NCBI GenBank assembly: GCA_018816555.1
Contig: JAHIVT010000044.1
Location: 1-58,095, forward strand
DNA: 58,095 nucleotides
Direction of reading: 5' to 3'
DNA from: Pseudomonadota bacterium
GTDB taxonomy: Bacteria > Desulfobacterota > Desulfobulbia > Desulfobulbales > SURF-16
This document shows, piece after piece, positions 8,940 through 18,626 of this stretch (position 1 is the stretch's first letter; each line of letters starts with the position of its first letter). Position numbers and translations under genes: made by a program. The notes beneath the pieces are model-generated. The model ran no database searches and was not told where the DNA came from. It saw only the letters and a program-made list of their open reading frames with translations.

Positions 8940-9506
8940 TCAAACTCTCCAATCCCGCTTTGACATAATAAGGGAAGCCAGCTGTTCAGGGCTGAAATCA
9001 AGATTTGCAAAAATCCTTTTTTCCATCCTAAGGCATTTGTCGAAATTCTGCTGGATCATGTCATGCCGGACAATATTATTACGGCCATAGCGATCGAGTA
9101 TATAGTCGAGCCGGTCATGGAGACTGACCACCTGATCATGATTAACGCGCTTGTCCGCGTAATAGACAATTTCCTTTTCCGTAATAGGCCCGCTGCCGTT
9201 GCTTTTAAGCACCACATGTTCTGCAACAATATCAGCTATTTCAGCAAAACCGTGTTCCCGGCAGATCTCCCCCCCTACTTTGGCATGGTCACAGCGGTTG
9301 TCAAGACACTGGGTTTTGGCAATATCATGGAGCAGAGAGGCGGAGATGACCAGATCAAGGTTAAGGTTCTCGCCGTTTGTCTGCATGAAGCCACGGGTGA
9401 TTAATTCCGCCACCCGGGCCACCACCCTGGAATGGGCCTTGATGTTGTCCAGCATCCGGTAATCGTCCATCAGCTGCAGACAGGTTTCTATTGTGGGAAT
9501 CTTCAC
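8940..9506 (-). CDS. HD-domain protein (predicted metal-dependent phosphohydrolase)
   Basis: The 188-residue protein carries a single HD domain. A histidine comes early (NIKAHSRVVARVAELI), then the HD pair in SASLLHDIAKTQCLDNRCDH, then a further His/Asp helix (EHVVL, YYADKRVNHD). Such domains hydrolyse phosphoester or nucleotide substrates with a divalent metal; the substrate here is unknown. The start is a GTG at 9506, 18 bases after the hemE TAG, and it ends 2 bases before hemH. The position inside a heme cluster suggests co-expression, not necessarily a role in heme synthesis. Confidence 0.85.
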   Translation of the reverse strand: MKIPTIETCLQLMDDYRMLDNIKAHSRVVARVAELITRGFMQTNGENLNLDLVISASLLHDIAKTQCLDNRCDHAKVGGEICREHGFAEIADIVAEHVVLKSNGSGPITEKEIVYYADKRVNHDQVVSLHDRLDYILDRYGRNNIVRHDMIQQNFDKCLRMEKRIFANLDFSPEQLASLIMSKRDWRV

Positions 9507-9523
9507 GCCTTACCCACCTTGAG

Positions 9524-10552
9524 CTACCTGGCTGACAAACGATGTACCGTATCAACCACGAACTTGGCCTTTTCCGGCGGAGTTTCAGGCAGAATGCCGT
9601 GACCCAGGTTGAAGATATGACCCCGGGCGGCTTTACCTTCCTCGAGTATGCCGGCAATTCTTTTTTCCAGCTTGTCCTCGGGCAGCAGCAGGGCGCAGGG
9701 ATCAAGATTACCCTGTATGGAGACATCCGGGCCGAAAACCTTGATGGCATCGGTGAGATTCACCCGCCAGTCCAGCCCCTGCACATCCGCGCCGCAGGTC
9801 TTGGACAGATTCATCAGGGTGGAGCCATTGTTGGCAAAATAAATCAACGGCACACCGGCTGGCTTCAGGGCATCCATAATCTTCCTGACATAGGGCAGGG
9901 CAAACTCTGAAAAGTCACAGGGGGCAAGGGCGCCGGCCCAGGAATCAAATACCTGCAGGGCCTGGGCGCCGGCCTCAACCTGGGCCTGCAGATAGCTGAT
10001 GGTGCATTCGGTCACCTTGTCAAGCATGGCCCCGTAAAGCTCCGGTTCTGAAAACATCATCTTCTTGGTCTGGAAAAAATTCTTCGAAGACCCGCCTTCA
10101 ACCATGTAGGTTGCCAGGGTAAAAGGGGCGCCGCAAAAACCGATGAGCGGCACCTTGTCGGCAAGTTCCCGGCGCAGCAGGTAGATAGTATCCATGACAT
10201 AGCCCAATTTCTCGATCGGATCAGGCACAATCAGCTTATCAACATCCGCCTTACTGCGAATCGGGGCGGGCAGCACCGGCCCCTGTTTTTCCCGGAACTC
10301 AAGAGGCATCCCCATGGCATCGAGCACCACCAGGATATCGGAAAAGAGGATTGCCGCATCAACACCGAGGATATCAACGGGCTGCAGGGTAACCTCCGCT
10401 GCCAGCTCCGGAGTTTTGCAGAGCTCCAGAAAAGTCACTTTGCCACGGACTTTATGATAGTCAGGCAGATATCGGCCGGCCTGGCGCATAATCCAGATTG
10501 GGGTATGGCTGACCTCTTCTCCTTTGCATGCCTTGAGAAAATTTGTATTCAT
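9524..10552 (-). CDS. hemE: Uroporphyrinogen decarboxylase
   Basis: This 342-residue protein has the UroD signature near the N-terminus (PIWIMRQAGRYLPDYHKV) and the catalytic Asp in AAILFSDILVVLDAMG, followed by GFCGAPFTLATYMVEGG and the C-terminal FNLGHGILPETPPE. It converts uroporphyrinogen III to coproporphyrinogen III. The ATG follows AAGGAAAAAAGA. It ends in TAG; reading past that codon would add seven residues and end at a TGA that overlaps the GTG start of the HD gene, a curiosity noted under findings. Confidence 0.96.
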   Translation of the reverse strand: MNTNFLKACKGEEVSHTPIWIMRQAGRYLPDYHKVRGKVTFLELCKTPELAAEVTLQPVDILGVDAAILFSDILVVLDAMGMPLEFREKQGPVLPAPIRSKADVDKLIVPDPIEKLGYVMDTIYLLRRELADKVPLIGFCGAPFTLATYMVEGGSSKNFFQTKKMMFSEPELYGAMLDKVTECTISYLQAQVEAGAQALQVFDSWAGALAPCDFSEFALPYVRKIMDALKPAGVPLIYFANNGSTLMNLSKTCGADVQGLDWRVNLTDAIKVFGPDVSIQGNLDPCALLLPEDKLEKRIAGILEEGKAARGHIFNLGHGILPETPPEKAKFVVDTVHRLSAR

Positions 10553-10651
10553 TCTTTTTTCCTTGGTATTTGATGAGTGGATTGGCTGATTCGCTAAACG
10601 GTGCAGATGTCTCTGTTATTCAACCAATGAACCAGAGCAGAAATCGTGCGA

Positions 10652-11710
10652 TTATTTTAATTTAGCCGGGACATGGGAACAGAAGGGCTCTTCAGCCATG
10701 TAGTCGCCGTGCATGGCGTAGGCGCGGGCGCGGCATCCGCCGCAGACACTGACGTATTCACAGGAACCGCATTTGCCCTTATAGGCCTTGAAATCACGCA
10801 TATCATGGAAAAGTTTAGAGTTCTCCCAGATATCCTTAAAGGATTTCTCCCGGATATTGCCGGCGCTCATGGGAAAATAACTGCAGGGCAGCACGTTGCC
10901 GTCCACATCGATCAGGCAGATCAATTGCCCGGCAAGGCACCCTTTTGAGCCGCCGGTGGAAAATTTGAGGGTGCGCCGCTGGAAATCATCACCGGTTTCC
11001 TTCTTTTTCTGCAAGACGATCCGGTAGTAACTTGGTGCACAGGTAGGCCGGACCAGAATATCATCCTCCTCCTTTTCCATGTCGTAATGCCATTCAAGCA
11101 TTTTCTCATAATCCTCCATGGATATGAGCTCTTTCATAATCTCCTCGCCTCTGCCGGTGGGCACAATCATGAACATATACCAGGCTGTGGCGCCGATTTC
11201 CTTGGCAAGCTTATATATCTTGGGGATCTCCTCCTGATTTCTCTTGGTAAATGAGGAATTCACCAAAAAAGAGATGCCATGCTTCTTAAACAGGGCGGCG
11301 GCATTCAAGGTGCCGGCAAACGCACCGACCTGATTGCGGAAATTGTCATGTACCTCGGGGGTGGAGCCGTCCAGGCTGAGCGACACCATTTTTATGCCCG
11401 CTTCCTTGATTTTGCCGCAGATTTCTTCGGTGACCAATGTTCCGTTGGTGGCAAGGCACATTCGCAGCCCTTTACTCGTGCCATAGGTGGCAATGTCAAA
11501 AACATCCTTGCGCAGCAGAGGCTCGCCGCCGGAAAGCACCATGACAGGGTTGCCATAGGAGGCGATATCATCAAGAACCCGGCGGGCTTCTTCCAGGGAA
11601 AAATCTGGGTGCCCTATGACCTCAAGCTGTGAAGAAGACCGGCAGTGAACGCATTTGAGGTTACAACGTCGGGTAATCTCCCAGGCAATCCATTTCGGTT
11701 CGAATTTCAT
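10652..11710 (-). CDS. Radical SAM/SPASM protein, AhbD-like (possible heme b synthase)
   Basis: The 352-residue protein has the radical SAM cluster motif CNLKCVHC at residues 16-23, preceded by WEITRR, then [10 protein letters not shown] and [13 protein letters not shown]. The C-terminal SPASM-type region has [11 protein letters not shown] and [18 protein letters not shown] for further Fe-S clusters. The overall pattern is that of the AhbC/AhbD/NirJ group, which removes carboxyl groups from siroheme derivatives or Fe-coproporphyrin. The hemE-HD-hemH neighbours support a heme role. The specific AhbD reaction (Fe-coproporphyrin III to heme b) is inference. About 100 bases separate it from hemE. 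Confidence 0.75.
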   Translation of the reverse strand: MKFEPKWIAWEITRRCNLKCVHCRSSSQLEVIGHPDFSLEEARRVLDDIASYGNPVMVLSGGEPLLRKDVFDIATYGTSKGLRMCLATNGTLVTEEICGKIKEAGIKMVSLSLDGSTPEVHDNFRNQVGAFAGTLNAAALFKKHGISFLVNSSFTKRNQEEIPKIYKLAKEIGATAWYMFMIVPTGRGEEIMKELISMEDYEKMLEWHYDMEKEEDDILVRPTCAPSYYRIVLQKKKETGDDFQRRTLKFSTGGSKGCLAGQLICLIDVDGNVLPCSYFPMSAGNIREKSFKDIWENSKLFHDMRDFKAYKGKCGSCEYVSVCGGCRARAYAMHGDYMAEEPFCSHVPAKLK

Positions 11711-11763
11711 ATGTTTCTGGTCCTGTTATGTTCGCCATGGCGAACAGTTGCTAAATACCCCTC

Positions 11764-13083
11764 TTACAGATAATCCGCCGCCACACCTGACAGCTGACTC
11801 CGTTCACTTTTCTTCAGGGTGATGTGGCCGTGAATAGGCAACTCTTTTAACCGCTCCACCGTATAGGTCAGTCCGTTACTGCTGGAGTCCAGGTAGGGGT
11901 TGTCGATCTGATAGGGATCCCCGGTCAGCACCATTTTTGTTCCCTCGCCGGCTCTGCTGATGATGGTCTTGACCTCATGGGGGGTCAAATTCTGGGCCTC
12001 GTCGACGATGACAAACTGGCCGGAGATGGAGCGGCCCCTGATATAGGTGAGGGCCTCCATTTCCACGATATGATCCTTCAGCAGTTTATCGACCTTATTT
12101 CGCACGGTTTCATCATCCTGCCGGTTTTTCGGGGAATGTCCGCTGGCCATGAGAAACGTAAGGTTATCAAAAATAGGCTGCATCCAGTGTGACAGCTTTT
12201 CATCCTTATCGCCTGGCATGTAACCCAGATCCTTACCAAGGGGTATGATCGGCCGTGAGACCAGTATCTTCTCGTAGCGCTTATTGATAATCACCTCTTC
12301 AAGAGCGGCGGCCAGCGCCAAAAGCGTCTTGCCGGTACCCGCCTGACCCACCAGTGTTACAAGTTGGACACTCGGATCAAGCAAAAGTTCCAGACACATC
12401 CGCTGCTCCTTGCTGCGGGAGCGAATCTGCCAGGCGGAATCATATTGGGGATTGAGTCTTACCAGTTTTTTCTCGTTGATCGCCCGGGCCAGAGCGCTGT
12501 GCTTGGGGTCAGCCTCATCCTGGAGCAGCACGAATTCATTGGGCAGGAGCTCCAGGCCCTCAGCCTCCACCTCACGTTTTTCATACAGAATATCAATAAT
12601 TTTGCCAGGCACCAGCTGCTCCCGGTACCCGGAAAAAAGCTCATCAAAATTGATCTTCTGCTTCTCAAAATCCATAACGCCGATGCCCAGGGCATCCGCT
12701 TTCAGACGGGCGTTGATATCCTTTGAGACGAAAATGACTTTTTCACCTTGTTTAAACAGGGTATAGGCCACTGCAAGAATCCGGTTATCCGCCACCTTCA
12801 TATTCAGCCCGGGGCAGACGATATCATCCCCTTCGGTGACAATTTTCAATATCCCGCCGTTTTCCATCTCCACACCTTCCGCCAGTCGGCCATGACAGCG
12901 GAGATGATCGAGATCCCTGATAACTTTGCGGGCATTGCGGCCAAGTTCATCACTGCGGGATTTAAACTTGTCAAGTTCCTCGATAACCGACATGGGTAAC
13001 ACAACATAATTGTCGGAAAAAGAACTGATGGAATCAGCATTATGCAGTAATACGTTTGTATCAAGGACAAAATATTTGCGCAT
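11764..13083 (-). CDS. PIN-domain/PhoH-like ATPase
   Basis: This 439-residue fusion has an N-terminal PIN nuclease-like domain (FVLDTNVLLHNADSI with the first acidic residue, later FVSKDINARLKADALG) and a C-terminal PhoH ATPase with Walker A GQAGTGKTLLALAAALE and Walker B FVIVDEAQNLTPHEVK, followed by MVLTGDPYQID. PIN-PhoH proteins are thought to act as ATP-driven RNA helicase/nucleases. The ATG has GAGG about 9 bases upstream. It is transcribed away from nadE and toward the radical SAM gene, from which it is separated by 53 bases. Confidence 0.92.
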   Translation of the reverse strand: MRKYFVLDTNVLLHNADSISSFSDNYVVLPMSVIEELDKFKSRSDELGRNARKVIRDLDHLRCHGRLAEGVEMENGGILKIVTEGDDIVCPGLNMKVADNRILAVAYTLFKQGEKVIFVSKDINARLKADALGIGVMDFEKQKINFDELFSGYREQLVPGKIIDILYEKREVEAEGLELLPNEFVLLQDEADPKHSALARAINEKKLVRLNPQYDSAWQIRSRSKEQRMCLELLLDPSVQLVTLVGQAGTGKTLLALAAALEEVIINKRYEKILVSRPIIPLGKDLGYMPGDKDEKLSHWMQPIFDNLTFLMASGHSPKNRQDDETVRNKVDKLLKDHIVEMEALTYIRGRSISGQFVIVDEAQNLTPHEVKTIISRAGEGTKMVLTGDPYQIDNPYLDSSSNGLTYTVERLKELPIHGHITLKKSERSQLSGVAADYL

Positions 13084-13227
13084 GAAGGAATGCCTCGTTT
13101 TGGCTCAGGATTACAGGAAAATTAATGGTGCAAACAAGATTAGTATGAAACATGCTGATACCGCAAGCAAAACTTGCCCAAAAATTGATGCGGCATGAGC
13201 CATTTTATTATGCTATAAATAACAACC

Positions 13228-14865
13228 ATGAAACTCGCCCTGGTACAAATAAACCCGGTGATCGGTGATTTTACCGGCAATATAGCCAATATTGCCCGGC
13301 AGATCGAAACAGCCAAAAACGCCGGTTGCCAGCTTGCCGTATTTCCCGAACTGGCCATCAGCGGTTATCCGCCCCAGGATTACCTGGAGCACGAGGCCTT
13401 CCTGACCCAGCAGCAAGCCGCCATTCACAGCCTTGTTGCAGAAGCGCAGGGCATCGGCGTGCTCTGCGGGGCCATCACCCGCCACAGCGGCAGCACCGGC
13501 AAACCCCTGCATAACAGCGCCCTGCTCTTTGAGGACGGCAATATTCTTTTCAGCGCCCACAAACGTCTGCTGCCCACCTATGATGTTTTTGACGAAGCCC
13601 GCTATTTTGAACCGGGACAGGCCAGCAGCCCATTTACTTACAAGGGACTTCGCCTGGGGATCACCATCTGCGAAGATATCTTTAACGACGAGGACAGCTT
13701 TCCCCATCCGCTTTATCAGGCCAACCCCGTGGCCGACCTGATGCATGGAGGAATCGATCTGCTCATCAATATTGCAGCCTCCCCTTTCACCATCGGCAAA
13801 CAACAGTTGCGGCGGACAATTTTCTCCCAGCTCTGCGGCAAATATCATATTCCACTGGTCTATGTCAATCAGGTTGGCGGTCAGGATTCCATTCTTTTTG
13901 ATGGGGCCAGCATGGTGCTGGGCAGTGATGGTGGACTCTGCCATCAGGCCAGGTCATTTTGCAAAGACATACTCATCATTGACACGGAGCAGCTTCATGC
14001 TGCCCAGTCCCCCTGCGAATATGATGAAACAGCCCTTGTTTTCCAGGCCCTGGCCATGGGCTGCCGGGACTACATCAGAAAATGCGGTTTTTCCAGGGTG
14101 CTGCTGGGATTAAGCGGCGGTATCGATTCGGCCCTGACCTGCGCCATTGCCTGCGAGGCACTGGGCCCGGAAAACGTTACCGGCGTGGCCCTGCCCTCCC
14201 CCTACACCTCACAGGAGAGTATTGATGATGCCAGGACTCTTGCCGCAAACCTTGGCATCCGTTTTGAAATCATTCAAATCTCAGACACCTTTGCCTCATT
14301 CCGCCAGACTCTCTCCACCCTTTTCGCCGGACTAAAAGAGGACGTAACCGAGCAGAATATCCAGGCCCGTATCCGCGGCACCCTGCTCATGGCCCTGGCC
14401 AACAAATTTAACGCCCTTCTTCTTTCCACCGGCAACAAGTCGGAAATGGCGGTGGGCTACTGCACCCTTTACGGCGATATGGCAGGCGCCTTGTCTCTGC
14501 TGTCCGATGTTCCCAAACAAATGGTCTATGCCCTTGCCCGTTTTGTCAACCGGCAGCAGGAAATCATTCCGTCCCGCACCATAATCCGCGCCCCCACGGC
14601 AGAGCTGGCACCGAACCAGAAAGACCAGGATGACCTGCCCCCATACGAAATGCTTGATCCCATTCTCAGCGCCTATCTTGAGGAGCATCTTTCCATCGCT
14701 GAAATCGTCAGCCGAGGCTTTGACAAAGATATTGTGGAAGATATTATTCGTCGCATCAAGCGCAATGAATACAAACGGCAGCAGGCAGCCATGGGACTGA
14801 AAGTCACCTCCAAGGCCTTCGGCTTCGGCCGCCGCTATCCCATAGCCCAGATCTTCAGTGAATAA
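13228..14865 (+). CDS. nadE: Glutamine-dependent NAD+ synthetase
   Basis: The 545-residue protein has two domains. The N-terminal nitrilase-type glutaminase domain shows the Glu-Lys-Cys triad in FPELAISGYPP (Glu41), HKRLLPTYD (Lys112) and GITICEDIF (Cys148). The C-terminal synthetase domain has the ATP pyrophosphatase loop LSGGIDSALT (about 295-304), STGNKSEMAVGYCTLYGD and PTAELAPNQKDQDDLPPY. It amidates deamido-NAD using glutamine. The stop abuts the start of the multiheme cytochrome, so the two are likely co-translated. It opens the nadE-cytochrome-hisD-rsmG run. Confidence 0.97.
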   Translation: MKLALVQINPVIGDFTGNIANIARQIETAKNAGCQLAVFPELAISGYPPQDYLEHEAFLTQQQAAIHSLVAEAQGIGVLCGAITRHSGSTGKPLHNSALLFEDGNILFSAHKRLLPTYDVFDEARYFEPGQASSPFTYKGLRLGITICEDIFNDEDSFPHPLYQANPVADLMHGGIDLLINIAASPFTIGKQQLRRTIFSQLCGKYHIPLVYVNQVGGQDSILFDGASMVLGSDGGLCHQARSFCKDILIIDTEQLHAAQSPCEYDETALVFQALAMGCRDYIRKCGFSRVLLGLSGGIDSALTCAIACEALGPENVTGVALPSPYTSQESIDDARTLAANLGIRFEIIQISDTFASFRQTLSTLFAGLKEDVTEQNIQARIRGTLLMALANKFNALLLSTGNKSEMAVGYCTLYGDMAGALSLLSDVPKQMVYALARFVNRQQEIIPSRTIIRAPTAELAPNQKDQDDLPPYEMLDPILSAYLEEHLSIAEIVSRGFDKDIVEDIIRRIKRNEYKRQQAAMGLKVTSKAFGFGRRYPIAQIFSE

Positions 14866-14866
14866 G

Positions 14867-16603
14867 ATGTCCTCGTCCCGCCTTGTCCTGTTCTTCATTC
14901 TGCTCTGCGTTCTCCTGCTGGTTATCCGGGAAAACATGACCAATCGTCCGGATCGACTCTACCAGACCACCTCCGGCCAGGTGGAAATGTGCCTGAGCTG
15001 CCATAAGACGGAGAAACTCGACGCAGCCCATGACCGCCTGGTGGTGGGGTGCTCCCCCTGCCATCTGGGTGATTTCCTGGCCATTGACAAAGAAAAGGCA
15101 CACCAGGGCATCGTCAAAAACCCGGGGGATCTGCGGGTGGTGGAGAAAACCTGCGGTATTGAGGGCTGCCATGCCGCTGACGTGAAAAAGGTCAAGAATT
15201 CCCTGATGGCCACCAACCGCGGCATTCTTGCCACCCTGCTCTATTACTGGGGCGAAGCCCCGGACCAGAACGGCGACTATTCGGTGGAAAAACTCATTGC
15301 AAGCGGCCAGACCTCCCTTGCCCTGGACTATTTCCGCAAACTGTGCGGCACCTGTCATCTGTGGAAACAGAAAGGGGATCTTCCCGGCTTTTTTGGTGAA
15401 AAGGGCGGCGGCTGCACGGCCTGCCACTTCATCAAGGACGAAAATCTCTCCGCCGAGGCGGCCGGCAAAATTCACCCGCAGATCATCAAGAAAATACCGA
15501 TAAACAACTGTATCCGCTGTCATAACCGCAGCGGCAGGATCGGCATATCCTATACCGGCGTGTACGAATCTGAAAACTACGGCACTCCCTATAAGAAGGG
15601 CGAGATGTCTGAAAAAAGGCTGCCGGGTGACCGCTATTATCTCAACCTGCCGGCTGACATCCATTATCAACAGGGCATGTCCTGTATTGACTGCCATACC
15701 AGAAACGAGATCATGGGTGACGGCACGAACTACGCCCACTATGAGCAGCAGCTTGAGATCAGCTGCGGCACCTGCCATGTCAGCACCAGCCTGCAGCAGG
15801 CCGGACAGGTGCCTGGCACGACCCGTAAAAATGAAAAATTGAATAATATCATCGAGGAAGGAGAGGCCTGGTTTATCAATAACAAGATCAACGGGAAAAA
15901 ACATCCCTTACGACCACCCAAAGCAGGGGTCTGCGATTTTGCCGGCCACAAGAGGGTGGGCTGCGAGGCCTGCCACTCCACCTGGGTTCCCCAATGTTAC
16001 GGCTGCCATGTCAAACGTGATATGACGGAAACCCATCTCGACAAGCTCACCCTGGAAGAAACCCCGGGCTGGTGGAACGAGGGTCGCTCCTATCTTCGCT
16101 ATGAACGGCCGATGCTGGCCATGTGGAATGACAAAGTGGTTATCGTCACCCCCGGCTGTCAGGATATCGTCACCCTGATCAACAAAGCAGGCAAACCGGA
16201 CAGACAGTTCAACACCCTGACCATGGCGGCCATCAATCCCCATACCACTCAGACCAGAGGCAGGGAATGCGTGGACTGTCACACATCCACCAAGGTACTC
16301 GGTCTGGGTGAAGGCAAGGCCTGGAAAGAAAACGGCACCTGGCACTTTGCCGGAACCGTCCAGGGACTTGCCACCGAAGCCGGACAGACCCCGCCCCTGG
16401 ACGGCTATGTCACCATTGACGGGGTTGCCCTGCAGAAAAGTTCCCGGCCGGAAATTCGGCCGTTCAACAAGGAGGAGCTGGCCCGCATCCTGCGTATCGG
16501 TCTCTGCCTGGAATGTCATCCCGAATATACCGATGCAGCCTATAAAAACTACAGTACGGACACCAGATGTCCGGTTTTTAATGAAGATGAGGTCATCAAA
16601 TGA
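14867..16603 (+). CDS. Membrane-anchored dodecaheme c-type cytochrome
   Basis: The protein (578 residues from ATG 14867; an in-frame GTG at 14858 would overlap nadE) begins with a hydrophobic signal/anchor (RLVLFFILLCVLLLVI). I count eleven CXXCH heme sites (CLSCH, CSPCH, CGTCH, CTACH, CIRCH, CIDCH, CGTCH, CEACH, CYGCH, CVDCH, CLECH) and one CX4CH (CGIEGCH), so up to twelve hemes. It should sit on the periplasmic face and carry electrons. No catalytic family (nitrite reductase, hydroxylamine oxidoreductase, OmcS-like) is clear. Its stop overlaps hisD as ATGA, so it is wedged in a biosynthetic operon. Confidence 0.9.
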   Translation: MSSSRLVLFFILLCVLLLVIRENMTNRPDRLYQTTSGQVEMCLSCHKTEKLDAAHDRLVVGCSPCHLGDFLAIDKEKAHQGIVKNPGDLRVVEKTCGIEGCHAADVKKVKNSLMATNRGILATLLYYWGEAPDQNGDYSVEKLIASGQTSLALDYFRKLCGTCHLWKQKGDLPGFFGEKGGGCTACHFIKDENLSAEAAGKIHPQIIKKIPINNCIRCHNRSGRIGISYTGVYESENYGTPYKKGEMSEKRLPGDRYYLNLPADIHYQQGMSCIDCHTRNEIMGDGTNYAHYEQQLEISCGTCHVSTSLQQAGQVPGTTRKNEKLNNIIEEGEAWFINNKINGKKHPLRPPKAGVCDFAGHKRVGCEACHSTWVPQCYGCHVKRDMTETHLDKLTLEETPGWWNEGRSYLRYERPMLAMWNDKVVIVTPGCQDIVTLINKAGKPDRQFNTLTMAAINPHTTQTRGRECVDCHTSTKVLGLGEGKAWKENGTWHFAGTVQGLATEAGQTPPLDGYVTIDGVALQKSSRPEIRPFNKEELARILRIGLCLECHPEYTDAAYKNYSTDTRCPVFNEDEVIK

Positions 16604-17913
16604 TTATTACCCCCTATACCACCCAGTCAGCCCAGGGAAAAAGCAATTTGTCCAAGCTTGCCTACCGCTTCCAGCTGGCTGATTCGTCCTGCCGCGAGGC
16701 GGTCAGCGCCATTCTGCAGGCAATCAGGGAACGCGGCAATGAGGCCCTGCTCGAATACACCCGTAAATATGACTCGCCCCAAATGACCCTTGACCAGCTC
16801 CAGGTGTCGGAGACGGAACTGCAGGAGGCATACTCCCAGGTGGACGCCAAACTGATGCAGAGCCTGCAGCTGGCAAAAGATCGCATCTGGACCTTTCATG
16901 AGCGGGAGATGCAGCAGTCCTGGATTCTGACCCGGGACGACGGCTCCATCACCGGCAGACTGGTGCGCCCGGTTTCCTATGCGGGACTGTACGTGCCGGG
17001 CGGTCAGGGGGGCAAGACCCCGCTTGTTTCATCCGTGTTGATGAACGGTATCCCGGCCGCCATTGCCGGGGTCAAACACCGGATCATGGTCACCCCGCCC
17101 AATGCCCAGGGCATGGTGCATCCGGCCCTGCTTGTGGCGGCCCAGGAAATAGGCATCCGGCAGATTTATAAAACCGGCAGCGCCTGGGCCATCGGTGCCC
17201 TGGCTTACGGCACAGAGACCATTCCGGCGGTTGATGTCATTGTCGGGCCGGGCAACCAGTATGTCACCGAGGCCAAACGCCAGGTGACCGGCCGGGTGGG
17301 AATCGACATGATCGCCGGGCCAAGCGAGGTGCTCATCGTTGCCGACCACACAGCAAAACCGGCCTTCATTGCCGCCGACATGCTGGCCCAGGCCGAACAT
17401 GATCCCCAGGCCCTGGCCATTCTGGTAACCACCAGCCAGGACATTGCCGACCGAACCATAGTGGAGCTGGAAAAACAGCTGAAACTGCTGAGCCGTGAGG
17501 ACATTGCCCGCAAATCCCTGGCTGATCGCGGCACGATTCTGGTCTGCGGCAGCCTTGACGAGGCCATGGACATTGCCAACGATATTGCCATCGAGCATCT
17601 GGAGCTCATGGTGACTGATCCCTTCAGCTGGCTGCCCAGTATCCGGCATGCCGGGGCGATCTTCCTCGGTGATTATTCTCCCGAGGCATGCGGCGACTAT
17701 GTTGCCGGACCAAATCATGTTCTGCCCACCATGGGCACCGCCCGCATCTCTTCAGCCCTTGGCGTGGAAACATTTCTCAAAAAAAGCAGCCTGATTTCCT
17801 GCTCCCGCAGGGCCTTTCTGGCTGATGCCGAGCACATCCAAAACCTGGCCAAGCTTGAGGGACTTACCGCCCATGCCCGCTCTGTGGCGGTAAGGCTTGA
17901 TGAGGAAAAGTGA
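16600..17913 (+). CDS. hisD: Histidinol dehydrogenase
   Basis: This 437-residue enzyme performs the last two oxidations of histidine synthesis. The family signature runs through GTETIPAVDVIVGPGNQYV, then AKRQVTGRVGIDMIAGPSE. Zinc and catalytic residues are visible in AQAEHDPQA, IAIEHLELM and GPNHVLPTMGTAR. It begins with an ATGA overlap on the cytochrome stop. It stands apart from other his genes. The motif usually read GGAQAIAALAYGT is KTGSAWAIGALAYGT here, a minor deviation. Confidence 0.97.
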   Translation: MIITPYTTQSAQGKSNLSKLAYRFQLADSSCREAVSAILQAIRERGNEALLEYTRKYDSPQMTLDQLQVSETELQEAYSQVDAKLMQSLQLAKDRIWTFHEREMQQSWILTRDDGSITGRLVRPVSYAGLYVPGGQGGKTPLVSSVLMNGIPAAIAGVKHRIMVTPPNAQGMVHPALLVAAQEIGIRQIYKTGSAWAIGALAYGTETIPAVDVIVGPGNQYVTEAKRQVTGRVGIDMIAGPSEVLIVADHTAKPAFIAADMLAQAEHDPQALAILVTTSQDIADRTIVELEKQLKLLSREDIARKSLADRGTILVCGSLDEAMDIANDIAIEHLELMVTDPFSWLPSIRHAGAIFLGDYSPEACGDYVAGPNHVLPTMGTARISSALGVETFLKKSSLISCSRRAFLADAEHIQNLAKLEGLTAHARSVAVRLDEEK

Positions 17914-18584
17914 TTTGCGTCATGGCCTGCCGGGAGATCATAGAACAGGGCTGTAAAGAGTTGGGTATTATTCTCCGCCATGAAGAGAGCATCAACAGAC
18001 TTTTTTGCTACTACACGGAACTTGTCAAATGGAACAGGAGGATGAACCTTGTCTCCCAGGCGTCAGAACAGGAAATAGTGGAAAGCCATTTCCTGGACTC
18101 GCTCACTCTGCTGCCGCACTTAAACCGTGAAGACAATCCTGAACTTCTGGATGTGGGCACAGGCGCCGGTTTCCCCGGTCTGGTGCTGAAAGCCGCCTGT
18201 CCCGAACTGATTCTGACCCTGGTTGAGCCCCGGGCCAAGAGGGTGACGTTTCTGCGGCATATTGTCCGCAGCCTGCATCTTGAAAACGTCGATATTGTAG
18301 AAAAAAGGCTTGAACCCGGCTTGTCCGGTCAGTTGAAACCCTGTGCCTGCATTACCAGCCGGGCCGTGGCAAATATCAGTGATTTCCTGGAACTTGCCGC
18401 GCCGTTCAGCACCACCCACGGCTCCGTGATCTGCATGAAGGGCCCCAAAGCGGAAGAGGAAATCAGCCAGTGGCGGACTGACCACCCTGCAAGCCCTTAC
18501 ACCCTGGAGAAAATTATCCCACTGACCCTGCCTTTTAGCCGGGCAATGAGAAATCTGGTGATCTTTCGCAAGACAGCAGAGTAA
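17910..18584 (+). CDS. rsmG: 16S rRNA (guanine527-N7)-methyltransferase RsmG
   Basis: The 224-residue SAM-dependent methyltransferase shows the RsmG-specific KWNRRMNLVSQASEQEIVESHFLDSL region in two parts, then the SAM loop DVGTGAGFPGLVL and VEPRAKRVTFLRHI. It methylates G527 in 16S rRNA. A GTG at 17910 overlaps the hisD stop as GTGA; an ATG at 17922 is an alternative with GAGGA further upstream. It ends the nadE-to-rsmG run and converges on the chemoreceptor gene. Confidence 0.94.
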   Translation: MICVMACREIIEQGCKELGIILRHEESINRLFCYYTELVKWNRRMNLVSQASEQEIVESHFLDSLTLLPHLNREDNPELLDVGTGAGFPGLVLKAACPELILTLVEPRAKRVTFLRHIVRSLHLENVDIVEKRLEPGLSGQLKPCACITSRAVANISDFLELAAPFSTTHGSVICMKGPKAEEEISQWRTDHPASPYTLEKIIPLTLPFSRAMRNLVIFRKTAE

Positions 18585-18626
18585 AAACTTTTTTTTCGGG
18601 TTGCTCAACCACCCGATACCTGCCTG

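Noticed and set aside
18585-18626. Terminator between rsmG and the chemoreceptor gene
   Set aside because: A CGGGTT/AACC-CCCG hairpin exists, but the T-run precedes it on the plus strand and an A-run follows it on the minus strand, so it is not an intrinsic terminator in either direction.
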